The notes under the pieces were generated by a model, which saw nothing but the letters and a program-made list of their open reading frames with translations, searched no databases and was not told the origin of the DNA. From NCBI GenBank assembly GCA_009363875.1, contig CM018691.1, positions 36,557,446-36,621,445 on the forward strand: a DNA stretch of 64,000 nt, in the 5' to 3' direction. Made by a program: the position numbers and the translations under genes. The first letter of the stretch is position 1. The number at the start of each line of letters is the position of its first letter. This document shows positions 24,773-36,384 of this stretch, in pieces. The DNA comes from Mikania micrantha (lineage: Eukaryota; Streptophyta; Magnoliopsida; Asterales; Asteraceae).

Positions 24773-25948
24773 TGATGGTTTGGGTAATTTCATGCGATTT
24801 AGGTGCATAATGATGTGTTTTTAGATTTTAAATTCATGGAATATGGTGATTGTTTGTGTGTTTTGATGAATTGCAGGTTTTCGGGTGAAGAAAATAAGTG
24901 GTTGATGTTCAAGAATCAAAGGGTGGTCAAGAAATGGTGCTTGGGAGGCCAAAACATCCAAAAATGAAGGTTTTCACGAAGTGGTGTATCAATACGGCAT
25001 ATCTGGGGCGTATCACAGAGCAAAACCACCCAGGAAACTGTCTGGGGCGTATCATACACCCCTGGGAGGCGTATGATACGCCGGGGTCAGCTAATTTTAC
25101 GGAATTTCTCCGTTTTGCCACATATTTAAGCCTAAAGACCTAGGGTTTCTGGATATCTTCGACTTGGGCGACTTTTGGAGGTTCTAGGGGGTTTCCAAGG
25201 CTTAGGAACTCATCAATTAACGCTTCCAAACATCACGGTGATTCCCGAATTGATGATTGCGCATGACCGAATGATGATTCAAGGCTAAATCCACTGAAAT
25301 CATGCCCGGGTGAATGGTTAGTTAGGGTTAGGAAATTTTATGTTTTCAATTGTGATTGACTACAAACAATAGTAGGTTTCTATCTTTTTAATTGTTTGTA
25401 TGTTGCTTCTCGTATTGATTCGAACGATTTGACTTTTCTGATTCGATTGCATGTTCATCATTTTTCAGTTTGCAATTGTGAAACATTGAATGTCAATTGG
25501 ATTATAACTTTCAAATTGATATTGGTAATGAGTAGCCTAAGATTAATATTAGTTGGTTTTCATCAAGTAATTGCTAAAATTAGGTTTTCCAATTATCTAT
25601 GTCCGTGTATACGACAAGTAACAAATCATGTCTATGTGATTGTCTTGATCAATTGAATCATAAAGGTTCCTACTTTCCTTCTCATTTAGATCACGGGTGT
25701 GATTCGTTTTTACAATCAAGTTATCAATCATTTGTTTTCCTTGTTAACAGTTAAAAATTAATTTTCTTGCTAAAGTTCAAACAACCATTGATTTTATAAT
25801 TTATTGTCTAGTTACATTAGGTTAAATCAACTAAGTTACACCATCCACTTAAACTCTTCGTGGTTCGACACCCTACTTACCCTACTAGTTAAGGTAGTTA
25901 GGAACAATCTCATTAACTCTTATTTGATCGGTACTTCGACGTCGGTCA
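24773..25948 (+). repeat. Athila F 3' LTR (1176 bp)
   Basis: Same length as the 5' LTR with about 15 substitutions and no indels seen. One substitution changes the first palindrome (atacgcccc to atacacccc, 25044-25062); the second (25068-25082) is intact. It is followed by target duplication ATACG. Confidence 0.95.
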
Positions 25949-28730
25949 ATACGTTGGGGCGCGATTGTGAATGCTCAAAAGCTCATGGTGCTATGTTAAA
26001 GTTTCAATATTTAAAACATCCACATTAATTTAATAAAACAAAAACATTCGATGTCATTAAATAACAAACAAGTGTTCAAAAAAAATTACAAATGATATTC
26101 TAAACATTGTTTTAATTAACTAGGTCCTCTAAACCTAATCTATGTATTCATCATGTGTCTTCAACTTAACCTTTTACATACGTAGAATAAAGGGGCAACT
26201 ATTTGCATAGTTGGTGAGCAATTCAAAACAGTTTAATATAATACGTATAAAAAGGATGCAAAACTATTAAACTAAATATAATAGATTTAAAACATATGTA
26301 AATTTGCAGGCAACACAAAGCAAGAATCCAAACAAATGATCTTACAAAGTTTAAGTCAAGACTAGCTAGGTCTTAACTTAAATAATGTAAATCATAATGT
26401 TTATATATGTGTATTTTTCACCTTTTTCACACAAGACATAAGTCAATGCGAATAACGTCGCTACATTCTTAGGCTACTAGATACTGTTTTGTTTTTGTAT
26501 GAAACGTCTTCTAACCTAAATCCCACATAGCAATTAGCACATAAGTTCACATAGCATCTAAATCATGTCTACTAAGCTTAAGAGTTTGCATCATGTATAA
26601 GTTTTTGACTCTATGAATATGTTTTTGTATAAGACATATGTAACATCCCAAAAAGTTACAAAATGTAAAAAGAGAGTAAGAATTAACTCACTTGATTGAT
26701 TTGATAAATCCAAAGTCTTTCAATGAAGTGTGGAAGGAATGGATGTAGCACGTTTCAACCTAAAGCTATAGAAATAAACTTAATAAGCTAAGTATCCCTA
26801 AAGTTCAAGTTTTCGTGTACTAAATCTATGTCATCTAATGGAAATCCTAATTTAATGAAATCTAAGTTTGAATGAATATTTGGAACATTTATTAAATAAA
26901 TATTCATATATTATTGATTAATAAATAGAATATAAAATATTCTTATTTATTTTATCAACACAGTTGTATGAGTAAACTAGAATAATGTATTTAAGAATAT
27001 CAACAACATTCTAATCGATAAAAAAAATAGAATATTTATTATTTATTATTTTGTATTTGGACTATCTAAGTATGCTAATTGCACAATTTCCCATCTCACA
27101 TGCCAATTAAGTATAACATTTTGTATGTTTGGTTCAAATGATCACAAGGTTTTTAGTATTCTCGTAATTAATTTAAAATAACATTTGTTTAAAAAAGCAT
27201 TTTAAAATAAATTTAAACCATTATTTATAATGATTTATTAAAAAAAATGGTTTTGATTTAAAATAACTTTCTGTTTTAAATTTGGTTTGTTAAAAGAATT
27301 ATTATTTTATATTATTATATTGTATTTGAATACATGTTTATATAATAATGTACTTATACTTTATGAATTTATTTAATCAACATAAAATTTTGAAATATAC
27401 TTCATTAGATAAATTTTATTTATTTATTTATTTTTATTTATTTTATTTATTAAAGAAATCATATTCTTAAAATGTTAATTAATCATTTATTAAATTTATT
27501 ATTATTATTATTTTATACTTTGATGTAAGAAATAAAAATGAATGACATTATTTTCTAAATAAACAAAAATAAACAGAATATAGAAAAACTAGTTTTAGGA
27601 TTTATTGGATTTTTTTAGTAATTTTTATGTAAAAGAAAATAGATGAGATGGGCAAAAGAGGATAAAACCGGGTTTAAGGGGTGCCAGATTCGGATTTGAA
27701 GCCGGATCGCCCCAACCATAACAACCGAGCCTACCGCTGGGCTGTCTGCCTGGTTTATTTCTTTTCTTGCTTCTCAATTATTGTTAAACCAAAAAATAGA
27801 TTGATTCCTAATTCTCTGAAGAACCCTAATTTGAATCAATCCCTAATTCGTTTGATTTGTCGATCGTGAGGGATCAAAAGCATAGGACTTTTGATCCTGA
27901 CACTCCTACGGTTCTAAGGATGTAGTGTATACCTGGTTTGGTGTTTGTTTGATGACGGTTCGAGCTACGCAGAGGAGTCGTTCGTTTTTGGGTTCGAATC
28001 CCTTTGTGCCGCGATATTGTGTGTGTTTTGCTTGCCCAGACAGGTTCGTGAGGTCTAAAGGAGACTAAGTGTATGTTTTGATTTGATTTTTATACAGATT
28101 TCGATTGAATTTGAATTAGTGTCGATCGGTTCTATTTGATTGTGACTCACTTATCGATCAAATCCCTTCCTAACCGAGCAAAAATGAGCTGGAATCACAC
28201 TGTAATGATCAGGATTTCATTTTGGGTTGGATTTGGGTCGCTGGTATCCGAATAGGAGGAAACGGGTAAGGATGAAACCCAGTTTTGGGTTTTGACACTT
28301 TGGCCCATCCTCTTCTTGCTTTTAGCGGTTTTTTTTTATTAGTTTTCTAAACTGAATTGTAGTTTCATAATTTTCAGTTATAGCCCTTCCATTTTTAATA
28401 TCATTTAAATTATGTAAAAGAACTACATATCCATTTCAAAAGTTTATAAAACTTTTTACTTATAATTTTTATCTTAAAAATTTTATAGATATTATTAAAC
28501 TACAATTATTATTTTTACTTTTGACTTAAGAGTTAATTTAAATTATAACTACTATATAATAATATATATTTTATTTTAAAAGGATCATTATCTCACTTTG
28601 ATTTATTAAGTTTTGTTTTATAAGTTTATATTACGCATAAATATTTCGAAATAAACACTCCAACTTTGCTTTATTAGAATTCAAACACAATTACATTTAT
28701 TCGAATTTTGAAATAATTATAAGGATTACA
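25949..28730 (-). repeat. Gypsy E 3' LTR, main part
   Basis: It continues the LTR begun at 12601. The first 900 bases match 31925-32846 with scattered differences, and the inner edge is at 28730, where the minus strand begins TGTAATCC after a polypurine tract. The whole LTR is about 2.8 kb once F is removed. It contains a tRNA-like segment at 27683-27751 and very AT-rich stretches at 26870-27640 and 28320-28720. The frame 27681-27869 is not supported as a gene. Confidence 0.85.
27683..27751 (-). repeat. tRNA-like (SINE-head-like) segment
   Basis: On the minus strand CAGCCCAGCGG (27734-27744) resembles an RNA polymerase III box A. GCTTCAAATCC (27692-27702) resembles box B with about two mismatches, and 31 bases separate them, as in tRNA genes and SINEs. 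No clear SINE body, tail or target duplication was found, so it may be only a fragment or a chance match. Confidence 0.35.
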
Positions 28731-28747
28731 GTCTCCCATACTTTAGG
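28731..28747 (-). promoter_or_regulatory. Gypsy E polypurine tract
   Basis: The minus strand reads CCTAAAGTATGGGAGAC just before the LTR start TGTAATCC. Elements G and I have GGGGGAGTC and GGGGAGAC at the same place. Confidence 0.8.
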
Positions 28748-28923
28748 AAATTTCGTCCCGAAATTAAGTTAATAGAGGCTTTTACTAAAAGTGTTTGTTT
28801 TCTTACTTTACATCGTTTTGTTCTTTTCTAAAGTTTTACTATCGGTTTAATTTAATACTTTTGTATTTAACTTATTAGTGTCATAAAATAGTGTCTCGAT
28901 TTAAATAATTATGGATGTTTGTA

Positions 28924-29022
<99 letters not shown>
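28924..29022. repeat. (ATT)n microsatellite, about 33 units
   Basis: Uninterrupted ATT/AAT run. The 88-residue minus-strand frame across it, with a long Asn run, is an artefact of this repeat. Confidence 0.97.
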
Positions 29023-29084
29023 TAGCTGATGATAGGAAGAATTCACAATATCTTTGATTAAACTTAGTGTATGAATACACTTCT

Positions 29085-30080
29085 TTATATTTATATATGA
29101 ACATAAATTGATTTGCCTAATATTCTGGTCTAGAGGGTAATTCACTCGAAGTTGTTGATTGACGAATCTAAACATGGGTCAAGCTTTTGGTGCTACTAAC
29201 AATGTATTATTGGTGCTTATGTATAGGGTATACCGCATCCAACCCACCACATCTTTAATACTTCGATAGCATTCCAATTACCTACCAAGACTATCCTAAC
29301 CTTAACTGCGTTTGAGTAGATGTCTGCCAACTTGACTATTTGTTTGACTCGTATGAGTTAGAGATTTTAACAATTGCAGTCTTGCAAAAAATCTCATGGT
29401 TGTAACGCATGAATTGGTTGATAATTGATTTTTGAATATAAAATACATTAGAATGTGATATTACATGGTTGTGATAACTAATTATCATTAACCTTACTAT
29501 AATATCATTGAATAATTGTTTAATCACATATAAACGTGAATAACATGATTCGTATGATTTTGTTTTGAACTGGTGTAAGTGTACTCACCAGATACGAGTA
29601 ATAATTGATTTGACTAGGATTCTTATCTTAAGATAGTTTACTCGAAATTGTAGATTAAATTGACTATCCAGTCCCTGATCAAGCTTTTGGTGCTACGATC
29701 AATGTATCATTGGTGCTTATATATAGGGTATACCGCAGCCAACCCACCACACCACTAATACTTTGATAGCATACCAAATACCTACAAAGGCTAACATCGA
29801 ATATAGAACGTTTTGAATAGGTGTGAAGGACTCTGACTTGTTGTTAAGAGTTATGTGAATATAGAGATTTTAAACATCGGAATTTTCGCATTGTAGTCTC
29901 TCTGTTGTAACATATGATTTAGTATCCGATCGAGTTTATGGATAAATAGATGATATATACTACACAAGTTAATGATACTATATGACTTTTGATAGTTTTG
30001 ATAATTAATTATCACATATCTTAGTCATAATATCATTGATTCTTTGAGTCGTTTTCTCAACATTCGAATATAGAATGATT
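29085..30080. repeat. Diverged tandem duplication, unit about 500 bp
   Basis: AAGCTTTTGGTGCTAC occurs at 29181 and again at 29681, exactly 500 bp apart. The matching extends over gtatagggtataccgc, cccaccac and tttgatagca downstream, and gaaattgtagatta-type sequence upstream. The units differ by many substitutions, so the duplication is old. Confidence 0.8.
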
Positions 30081-30402
30081 TGTGTGAGAATCAATCACAT
30101 AATTTGTGGGAACTTGTTTTAGTATTTGATATGGAATCACTCATACTAACAGTTGCATCACTTTGTGTCATATATCTTGAGATTCAAACGAAATAAGAAT
30201 TATAGAAATAAATCATGATGTCATTTAACAATCCACATAAAAATATGAATTAAGTTCAACATGAAATCAAGGGAGCGGAAATCAAAGCAAATGAAAGTTC
30301 TAATTTGATCACTCATTGATGGAGTTACATAGTTGGTTTATTGGACGATGTCTTTGTCATTGGTATGTTCTTGATTCAAATGGAGATTGAACACAAGAGC
30401 AC

Positions 30403-30987
30403 TCAACTCTGTATTGACATGACTCGCATAGTTGTTGGACACATTATTCCTGTTGACCCAAAGTGGACAAACATTGACAATGTGATATGAATTACCACAA
30501 GCACAACATGCCTGAACATTGAAGTTGCTTTTCGGGTAGCAGTGTGTTGTACAATGGTCTGATTCACTTGATTATTTCGTATCCTGCACTTGTGGGTAAG
30601 GTCACCAAAGCGATTGCAATTGAAGCACTGCCAACATTTTTGGGTAGGTAGATGATAATAATTACAAGTGATGCACAAAGGTGTAGTACCCATATAACCT
30701 TATTTTGTAGGAATAGTAAGGTTCTGATGACTGGCTTTTCTTTTGTTCCTCTTGGGAGTGAGAGACAATTTAGCTTGGTATTTCAGTTTTGCTGATTTTT
30801 GTGAACTTTTTCCCTTAGCCTTTTTTGACCCTTTTGTACGTAGGTTCTCAGTTGTTAAGGTGATGTTGTTAGGGATTGCATTTTGTTGTTGTATCACTTG
30901 TGCTATTATATCTGGTAGAATGGATTCCATTTGTTGAACGACCTCAGCAACTACTCTACCTTCAGAGCCACTTTGTTGTGAAGTCAT
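30403..30987 (-). pseudogene. Gypsy E gag with the central domain deleted
   Basis: It starts at ATG 30987 (MTSQQSGSEGRVVAEVVQQ), resembling the gag N-terminus of I. It then passes within about 60 residues to a Lys-rich linker and CCHC sequences, so the roughly 200-residue capsid-like domain seen in I is missing. A stop at 30700-30702 separates the parts. The zinc region reads CITCNYYHLPTQKCWQC, then CFNCNRFGDLTHKC. A second knuckle (CCACGNSYHIVNVC) is readable in another frame. It cannot build particles; an RNA-binding remnant is the most it could make. Confidence 0.78.
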
Positions 30988-31884
30988 CTTAGGAAAACAA
31001 GGAATATATATTGGTTAGAGATTGCATGGAAACTATTGAACACTTTCAAATTTTTGGCGTTTATATTATCTTAGACATAGTAATAACAAGATATTACAAA
31101 TCATAGATAAAATGTCATTGAACCAAAATTGAATTCAATAGGTTATCAGGCTTAAGGAATGATATTCAAAAACTGAATACCTAATGGCATGCTATGATTC
31201 TGTCTCATTGAATTTATGCAGACGCCCTCATGTGTTTTATATAATTATAGATATTATCAATTTTACGTAACATTGGTGACATCATAGTTTGTAAGATGTA
31301 ATGATGAATCCCTATCAATAATCTTGATTATGACCACATAAAAGTTGGAATTGTATATGCAATGTATTGGAGTTATTTTGGTTTTGATCAAAATCATACG
31401 AAGTAGTATCCAAGTTGGACACCTTTTGCCTTAGTAGAATTATTTGCAAGATGTAACATGCTTTGGCCTATAGATAAAATACTCTCATTAAGAATCCCCA
31501 GGAAAGCTAGACTGGTCCCTTGTCAGGGATTATGAAAAGCTTTCCTAGACAGGAGTATCAACTACCGGTATTCATCCTTCCAGTTAATACATGTTCATCT
31601 TAACAACCTAATTCTAATAAGGTTCTGAAATAAAAATCAAATGTTTAATAAAATCACAAGAAATCAAATCAATTGAATTTGTATGAAAACAATAGGAATA
31701 GTATTCAAAATTAAATACCGGGTGGCATATTCTATGGTAACAATGTAATTATAACACATATTATATATGCATAGCACATAAGCAAATAATTAACACACAA
31801 TAGTAATATGAGATAACTCATATTTGGGTAAGCTTAGTTATAGTCTAGGCCACCATTTCTAATAACCTAAATCCCTATAACCAT
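30988..31884 (-). other. Gypsy E leader
   Basis: About 900 bp between the primer site and gag with no supported coding frame. An imperfect inverted repeat is visible at 31497-31553 (tccccaggaaagctaga ... aaagctttcctagacagg). Confidence 0.5.
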
Positions 31885-31897
31885 GGCTCTGATACGA
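31885..31897 (-). promoter_or_regulatory. Gypsy E primer-binding site (initiator tRNA-Met)
   Basis: The minus strand reads TCGTATCAGAGCC, differing at one base from the initiator-Met complement TGGTATCAGAGCC. It lies three bases from the LTR end, exactly as in element I. Confidence 0.8.
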
Positions 31898-31900
31898 ATC

Positions 31901-32846
31901 TGTCACACCCCGACTGACGGCGGAATACGTCGGGGCGCGATTGTGAATGCTCAAAAGCTCATGGGTGGTGCTATGTTAAAGTTTCAATATTTAAACCATC
32001 CACATTAATTTAATCAAACAAAAACATTCAATGTCATTAAATAACATACAAGTGTTCAAAAGAAATTACAAATGATATTCTAAACATTGTTTTAATTAAC
32101 TAGTTCCTCTAAAACTAATTAATGTCTTCATCATGTGTCTTCAACTTAACCTGTTACATATGTAAAATAAAGGGGTCAACTATTTGCATAGTTGGTGAGC
32201 AATTCAAAACAGTTTAATATAATACGTATAAAAAGGATGCAAAACTATTAAAGTAAATAGTATAGATTTAAAACATATGTAAATTTGCAAGCAGCCCAAA
32301 GAAAGAATCCAAACAAATGATTTTACAAAGTTTAAGTCAAGACTAGCTAGGTCTTAAATTAAATAATGTAAATCATAATGTTTATGTATGTGTATTTTTC
32401 ACCTTTTTCACACAAGACATAAGTCAATGCGAAGAATGTCGCTACATTCTTAGGCTACTAGATACGTTTTTGTTTTTGTATGAAACGTCTTCTAACCTAA
32501 ATCCCACATAGCAATTAGCACATAAGTTCACATAGCATCTAAATCATGTCTACTAAGCTTAAGAGTTTGCATCATGTATATGTTTTTGACTCTATGAATA
32601 TGTTTTTGTATAAGACATATGTAACATCCAAAAAATTTACAAAATGTAAGAAGGGAGTAAGAATTAACTCACTTGATTGATTTGATAAATCCAAAGTCTT
32701 TCAATGAAGTGTTGAAGGAATGGATGTAGCACGTTTCAACCAAAAGCTATAGGAATAAACTTAATAAGCTAAGTATCCCTAAAGGTCTAGTTTTCGTGTA
32801 TTAAATATATGTCATCTAATGGAAATCCTAATTTAATGAAATCTAA
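31901..32846 (-). repeat. Gypsy E 5' LTR, truncated
   Basis: It starts TGTCACACCCCGACTGACGG and follows the left LTR copy to gaaatctaa at 32846, where it changes abruptly to the gag sequence of element G. About 1.9 kb of this LTR is missing. Confidence 0.85.
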
Positions 32847-32847
32847 A

Positions 32848-33255
32848 GTAATGCAGAATTTTTCAGCTACTGTTCAAGAACCAAAATGGCAGTTTTGTGG
32901 TAATTATCCCAGATGTAATAGATGCAACTATCATCATCAAGGTCAATGCCTTCATTACACCAAATGCAAACATATGGGTCACACGGCAAATGTTTGCAGA
33001 AATAATAATGCACAACTGGGAACTCAACGGGTATGTTTTGAATGCGAAAATCCTAACCATCTTCAAAGCACATGTCCACAACTGAATCGAAATCCAAACA
33101 ATTACAACAATGGAAACCCAACAAGGGGTAACAACAGGAACCAACATCCGGCGAACTATGGAAATCAAGCACCGGTGAACAATGGAAACCAAGCAATGGA
33201 AAACGGAAACCAAGGACGTGGTCGGGAATTCGTGATTGGTGCAAATGATGCTTGA
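32848..33255 (+). pseudogene. Gypsy G gag C-terminus
   Basis: This is the end of gag with two knuckles. The first (YTKCKHMGHTANVC, near 32956) has Tyr in place of the first Cys. The second (CFECENPNHLQSTC, near 33034) has all four ligands. An Asn/Gly-rich tail ends with FVIGANDA and a stop at 33253-33255, where I continues into protease in frame. Short in-frame ATGs before 32848 belong to the LTR of E. Confidence 0.8.
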
Positions 33256-36200
33256 CAAGATCCTCATGTGGTTACGGGTATGCTCATACTTAATGACAAT
33301 TATGCATCAATACTTTTTGACACTGGAGCCGTCACATGTTTTGTATCAAAAGAATTTGCTCCATTAGTTGGTATATCCCCTAGTTATTTTGACAGTAAGC
33401 TTACCGTTAAAATAGCGAATGGTTAAACAATTTAGGCTAGAAAGGTTATTAAGAATTGTACCTTACAATTAGAAGATCATACCTTTAGCATAGATCTTAT
33501 ACCATTTGAGTTGGGAAGTTTTGACATCGTTATTGGAATGGATTGGTTATCAAAACATCACGCGGAGATCGTTGGCCATGAAAAGATCGTACGGTGCTAT
33601 GCGTTTTTGGCCCAGGTGTTGGAGAAGAAACCAGAAGAAAAGAAAATTCAAGACATTCCAGTCATGAGAGAGTATCCTGGAGTCTTTCCTGATGACTTGA
33701 GTGGTTTACCTCCTCAACGACAAGTTGAATTTCGCATAGACCTTGTTCCAGGAGCTGCACCAGTAGCCAAAGCACCGTATAGATCGATTGGCACCATCAG
33801 AGATTCAAGAATTATCAAATCAATTGGAAGAACTTCTGGACAAAGGTTTCATCAGATCGAGTTATTCCCCATGGGGAGCGCCTATTCTTTTTTGTCAGGA
33901 AAAAGGATGGCTCATATCGAATGTGCATAGATTACCGGGAGCTGAACAAATTGATAGTCAAAAATCAATATCCTTTGCCTAGAATAGACGATTTATTTGA
34001 CCAATTACAAGGAGCAACTTTTCTAAAATCGATCTTCGTTCGGAGTATCATCAGTTACGTGTTCATGAAGATGACATTCCAAAAACCGCATTTAGAACGC
34101 GATATGGACACTATGAATTTTTAGTTATGCCTTTTGGTTTAACTAATGCATCTGCGATATTCATGGACTTGATGAATCGAGTTTGTAGACCATATCTTGA
34201 TAAATTCATGACAGTATTCATCGATGATATTTTCATATATTCATGAACAAAAGGAGAACATGAACAACATTTGAGGTTGATTTTAGACCTACTTGAGAAA
34301 GAGAAACTTTATGCTAAGTTCTCTAAATGTGAATTCTGGCTACGTGAAATTTCTCTAAAATAGCTCAACCCTTAACGCTTTTATCCCAAAAGAATAAGAA
34401 ATTAGAATGGGAAGAAAGTCAAGAAAAAGCGTTTCAAGTACTTAAACACAAACTCTGTAATGCATCGATATTGGCATTACCCGAAGGAACAGAAAATCTC
34501 TTGGTGTATTGTGATGCGTCTCATCAAGGACTTGGTTGCGTACTTATGCAAAAAGATAAAGTTATCGCATACGCATCCCGACAGCTCAAGTTTCATGAAA
34601 TGAATTACACCACTATCTAGAATTGGGAGCTGTAGTTTTTGCGCTGAAAATTTGGAGACATTATTTGTACGGTACCAAATGTACTATATTCACTGATCAC
34701 AAAAGTCTCCAACACATTTTTGATCAGAAGGATCTTAATATGCGACAAAGAAGATGGATTGAGCTGTTTAGTGATTATGATTGTGAAATCCGTTACCACC
34801 GTGGTAAAGCAAATGTGGTTGCAGACGTGCTGAGTAAAAAGGAAAGAATCAAACCCTTAAAGGCACAAGCTTTAGGATTGACAATCCAAACAAATCTTAA
34901 AACACAAATTTTTGAAGCTCAACAACAGGCACTTAAGGAAGATAATTTACAAAGTGAGGCATTGCACGGGTTATACAAACAGTTGGAACTCAAATCAGAT
35001 GGATTAAACTATTTTGTTAATCGAATTTGGGTGCCATACTTTAACAATGTTCGAGAACTCGTAATGTACGAAGCCCGCAAAACCAGGTATTCTATTCATC
35101 TAGGGGCTGACAAGATGTATTATGATCTTAGAGACATCTATTGGTGGCCTGGAATGAAGAAGAACATAGCCATTTATGTTGGGAAATGCTTGACCTGTTC
35201 CAAGGTTAAAGCAGAACATCAAAAACCCTCTGGTCTATTACAACAACCAGAAATTCCTGAATGGAAGTGGGAAAACATTACAATGGATTTTGTAACAAAC
35301 CTACCCAAAACATCAAATGGTTATGACACAATATTGGTTATCGTTGACAGAATGACAAAATATGCACACTTTTTACCAATTCAATAAAGTTGCAAGATGG
35401 ATAAGCCGGCACAAATTTATTTGAACGAGATTATCACTGGACATGGTGTACCCGTGTCAATCATTTCTGATAGAGATAGTCGATTCACTTCAAGGTTTTG
35501 GCAAACATTACAAGAAGCTTTGGGAACACGACTTGATCTTAGTACCACTTACCATCCACAAACCGATGGAGAGAGTGACCATACTATACAAACACTTGAA
35601 GACATGCTGAGAGCGTGTGTGATTGATTTTGGCGGTAATTTGGATACACATCTGCCATTGATTGAGTTTTCTTATAACAATAGTTATCATACGAGCATTC
35701 AATGTGCACCATTTGAGGCTTTGTATGGTCGTAAGTGTCGTTCGCCTTTGTGCTGGGCTGAAGTTGGGGAAAGTAAATTAATAGGCCCTGAAATTGTTCA
35801 AGAGACAACAGACAAGATATTCAAAATAAAAGAACGTCTGAAAGCCGCACGAGATCGACAGAAAAGTTATGCGGATAATAGGCGAAAACCATTGGAATTC
35901 AAAATTGGAGACATAGTCCTTTTAAAGTTGTCACCATGGAAAGGAGTAGTGCGTTTTGGGAAAAAGGGCAAGTTAGCCCCCAGGTATGTTGGACCATTTA
36001 AAATTATTGAAAGGATTGGTCCAGTTGCCTACAAACTACTCTTACCCGAGGAACTTAGTGGTGTGCATAATGTTTTTCATGTTTCTAATTTGAAGAAATG
36101 TTTAGAAGATGAATCATTAAAAGTGCCTCTTGAGGAGGTTCAAATAGACAACAAATTACACTTTGTTGAAGAACCGATCGAAATTATGGATCGGGAAGTC

Positions 36201-36290
36201 AAAAGACTTAAACGAAGTCGTATACCAGTAGTTAGAGTTCAATGGAATTCTAAACGAGGGCCTGAGTTCACTTGGGAACAGAAAGACTAA
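33256..36290 (+). pseudogene. Gypsy G pol
   Basis: The protease keeps its D-T-G triad (33319-33327). Compared with I, about 33 codons are missing at 33595, and the RT is split by frameshifts near 33785, 33890 and 34040. About 150 bp are missing at 34350, within RT between the FWLRE and FSKIAQ blocks. RNase H is readable (YCDASHQGLGCVLMQ near 34510, then 34623-34850). The integrase is well preserved: zinc half CLTCSKVKAEHQ, core ITMDFVTNLPK, ISDRDSRFTS and the HPQTDGESDHT region. The C-terminal chromodomain-like part includes RIPVVRVQWNSKRGPEFTW, then a stop at 36288-36290 at a position where I has Gln. Confidence 0.88.
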
Positions 36291-36370
36291 ATTAAGCTCA
36301 AATACCCTCATTTTTTCATAAATCAAGCTATGGATGACAACACCAGTTGAATTTCGGGACGAAATTCTTT

Positions 36371-36384
36371 TAACCGGGGGAGTC
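36371..36384 (+). promoter_or_regulatory. Gypsy G polypurine tract
   Basis: TAACCGGGGGAGTC lies directly before the LTR start TGTGACATCC, with the palindrome AATTTCGGGACGAAATT at 36350-36366 just upstream. Confidence 0.85.

Larger units (their letters stand above)
12630..25948 (+). mobile_element. Athila F: complete 13.3-kb Athila-type Gypsy retrotransposon
   Basis: It is bounded by two 1176-bp LTRs (TG...CA) and flanked by the 5-bp target duplication ATACG (12625-12629 and 25949-25953). The order is LTR, tRNA-Asp primer site, gag, protease, RT, RNase H, integrase, spacer, env-position ORF, 3' untranslated region, polypurine tract, LTR. RT before integrase makes it Ty3/Gypsy. The tRNA-Asp site, large Asn/Gln-rich gag, FMDD RT box and ORF after pol are those of the Athila lineage. 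All ORFs carry nonsense codons, and pol has one frameshift. The two LTRs differ at about 15 positions by eye, so the insertion is fairly young. Confidence 0.96.
28748..30389 (-). other. Gypsy E interior between gag remnant and 3' LTR
   Basis: No pol sequence remains. The stretch holds a palindrome (28749-28765), the ATT microsatellite and two diverged copies of a 500-bp unit. Both copies contain a TATA-bearing module that in element I lies in the leader, upstream of gag. Confidence 0.6.
12601..32846 (-). mobile_element. Gypsy E: chromovirus-like element, deleted and split by Athila F
   Basis: A minus-strand Ty3/Gypsy element. Its 3' LTR is in two pieces (12601-12629 and 25949-28730) because Athila F inserted 29 bp from the LTR end. 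The interior (28731-31900) has a polypurine tract at its left edge, a shortened gag, and an initiator-Met primer site at 31885-31897. The 5' LTR starts at 31901 and matches the left copy for about 945 bp, until it is broken at 32846 by element G. The interior is only 3.2 kb and has no protease, RT or integrase, so this is a deletion derivative that would have depended on proteins from a relative such as I. Confidence 0.85.

Noticed and set aside
27991..28001. Perfect polymerase III box B word as evidence for a tRNA gene
   Set aside because: No box A at a suitable distance and no cloverleaf pairing.
28909..29175. 88-residue minus-strand frame with a long Asn run
   Set aside because: It is the translation of the ATT microsatellite.
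34617..34799. Minus-strand frame within Gypsy G
   Set aside because: Shadow of the RNase H coding strand; many similar antisense frames over gag-pol of F, G and I were also discarded.
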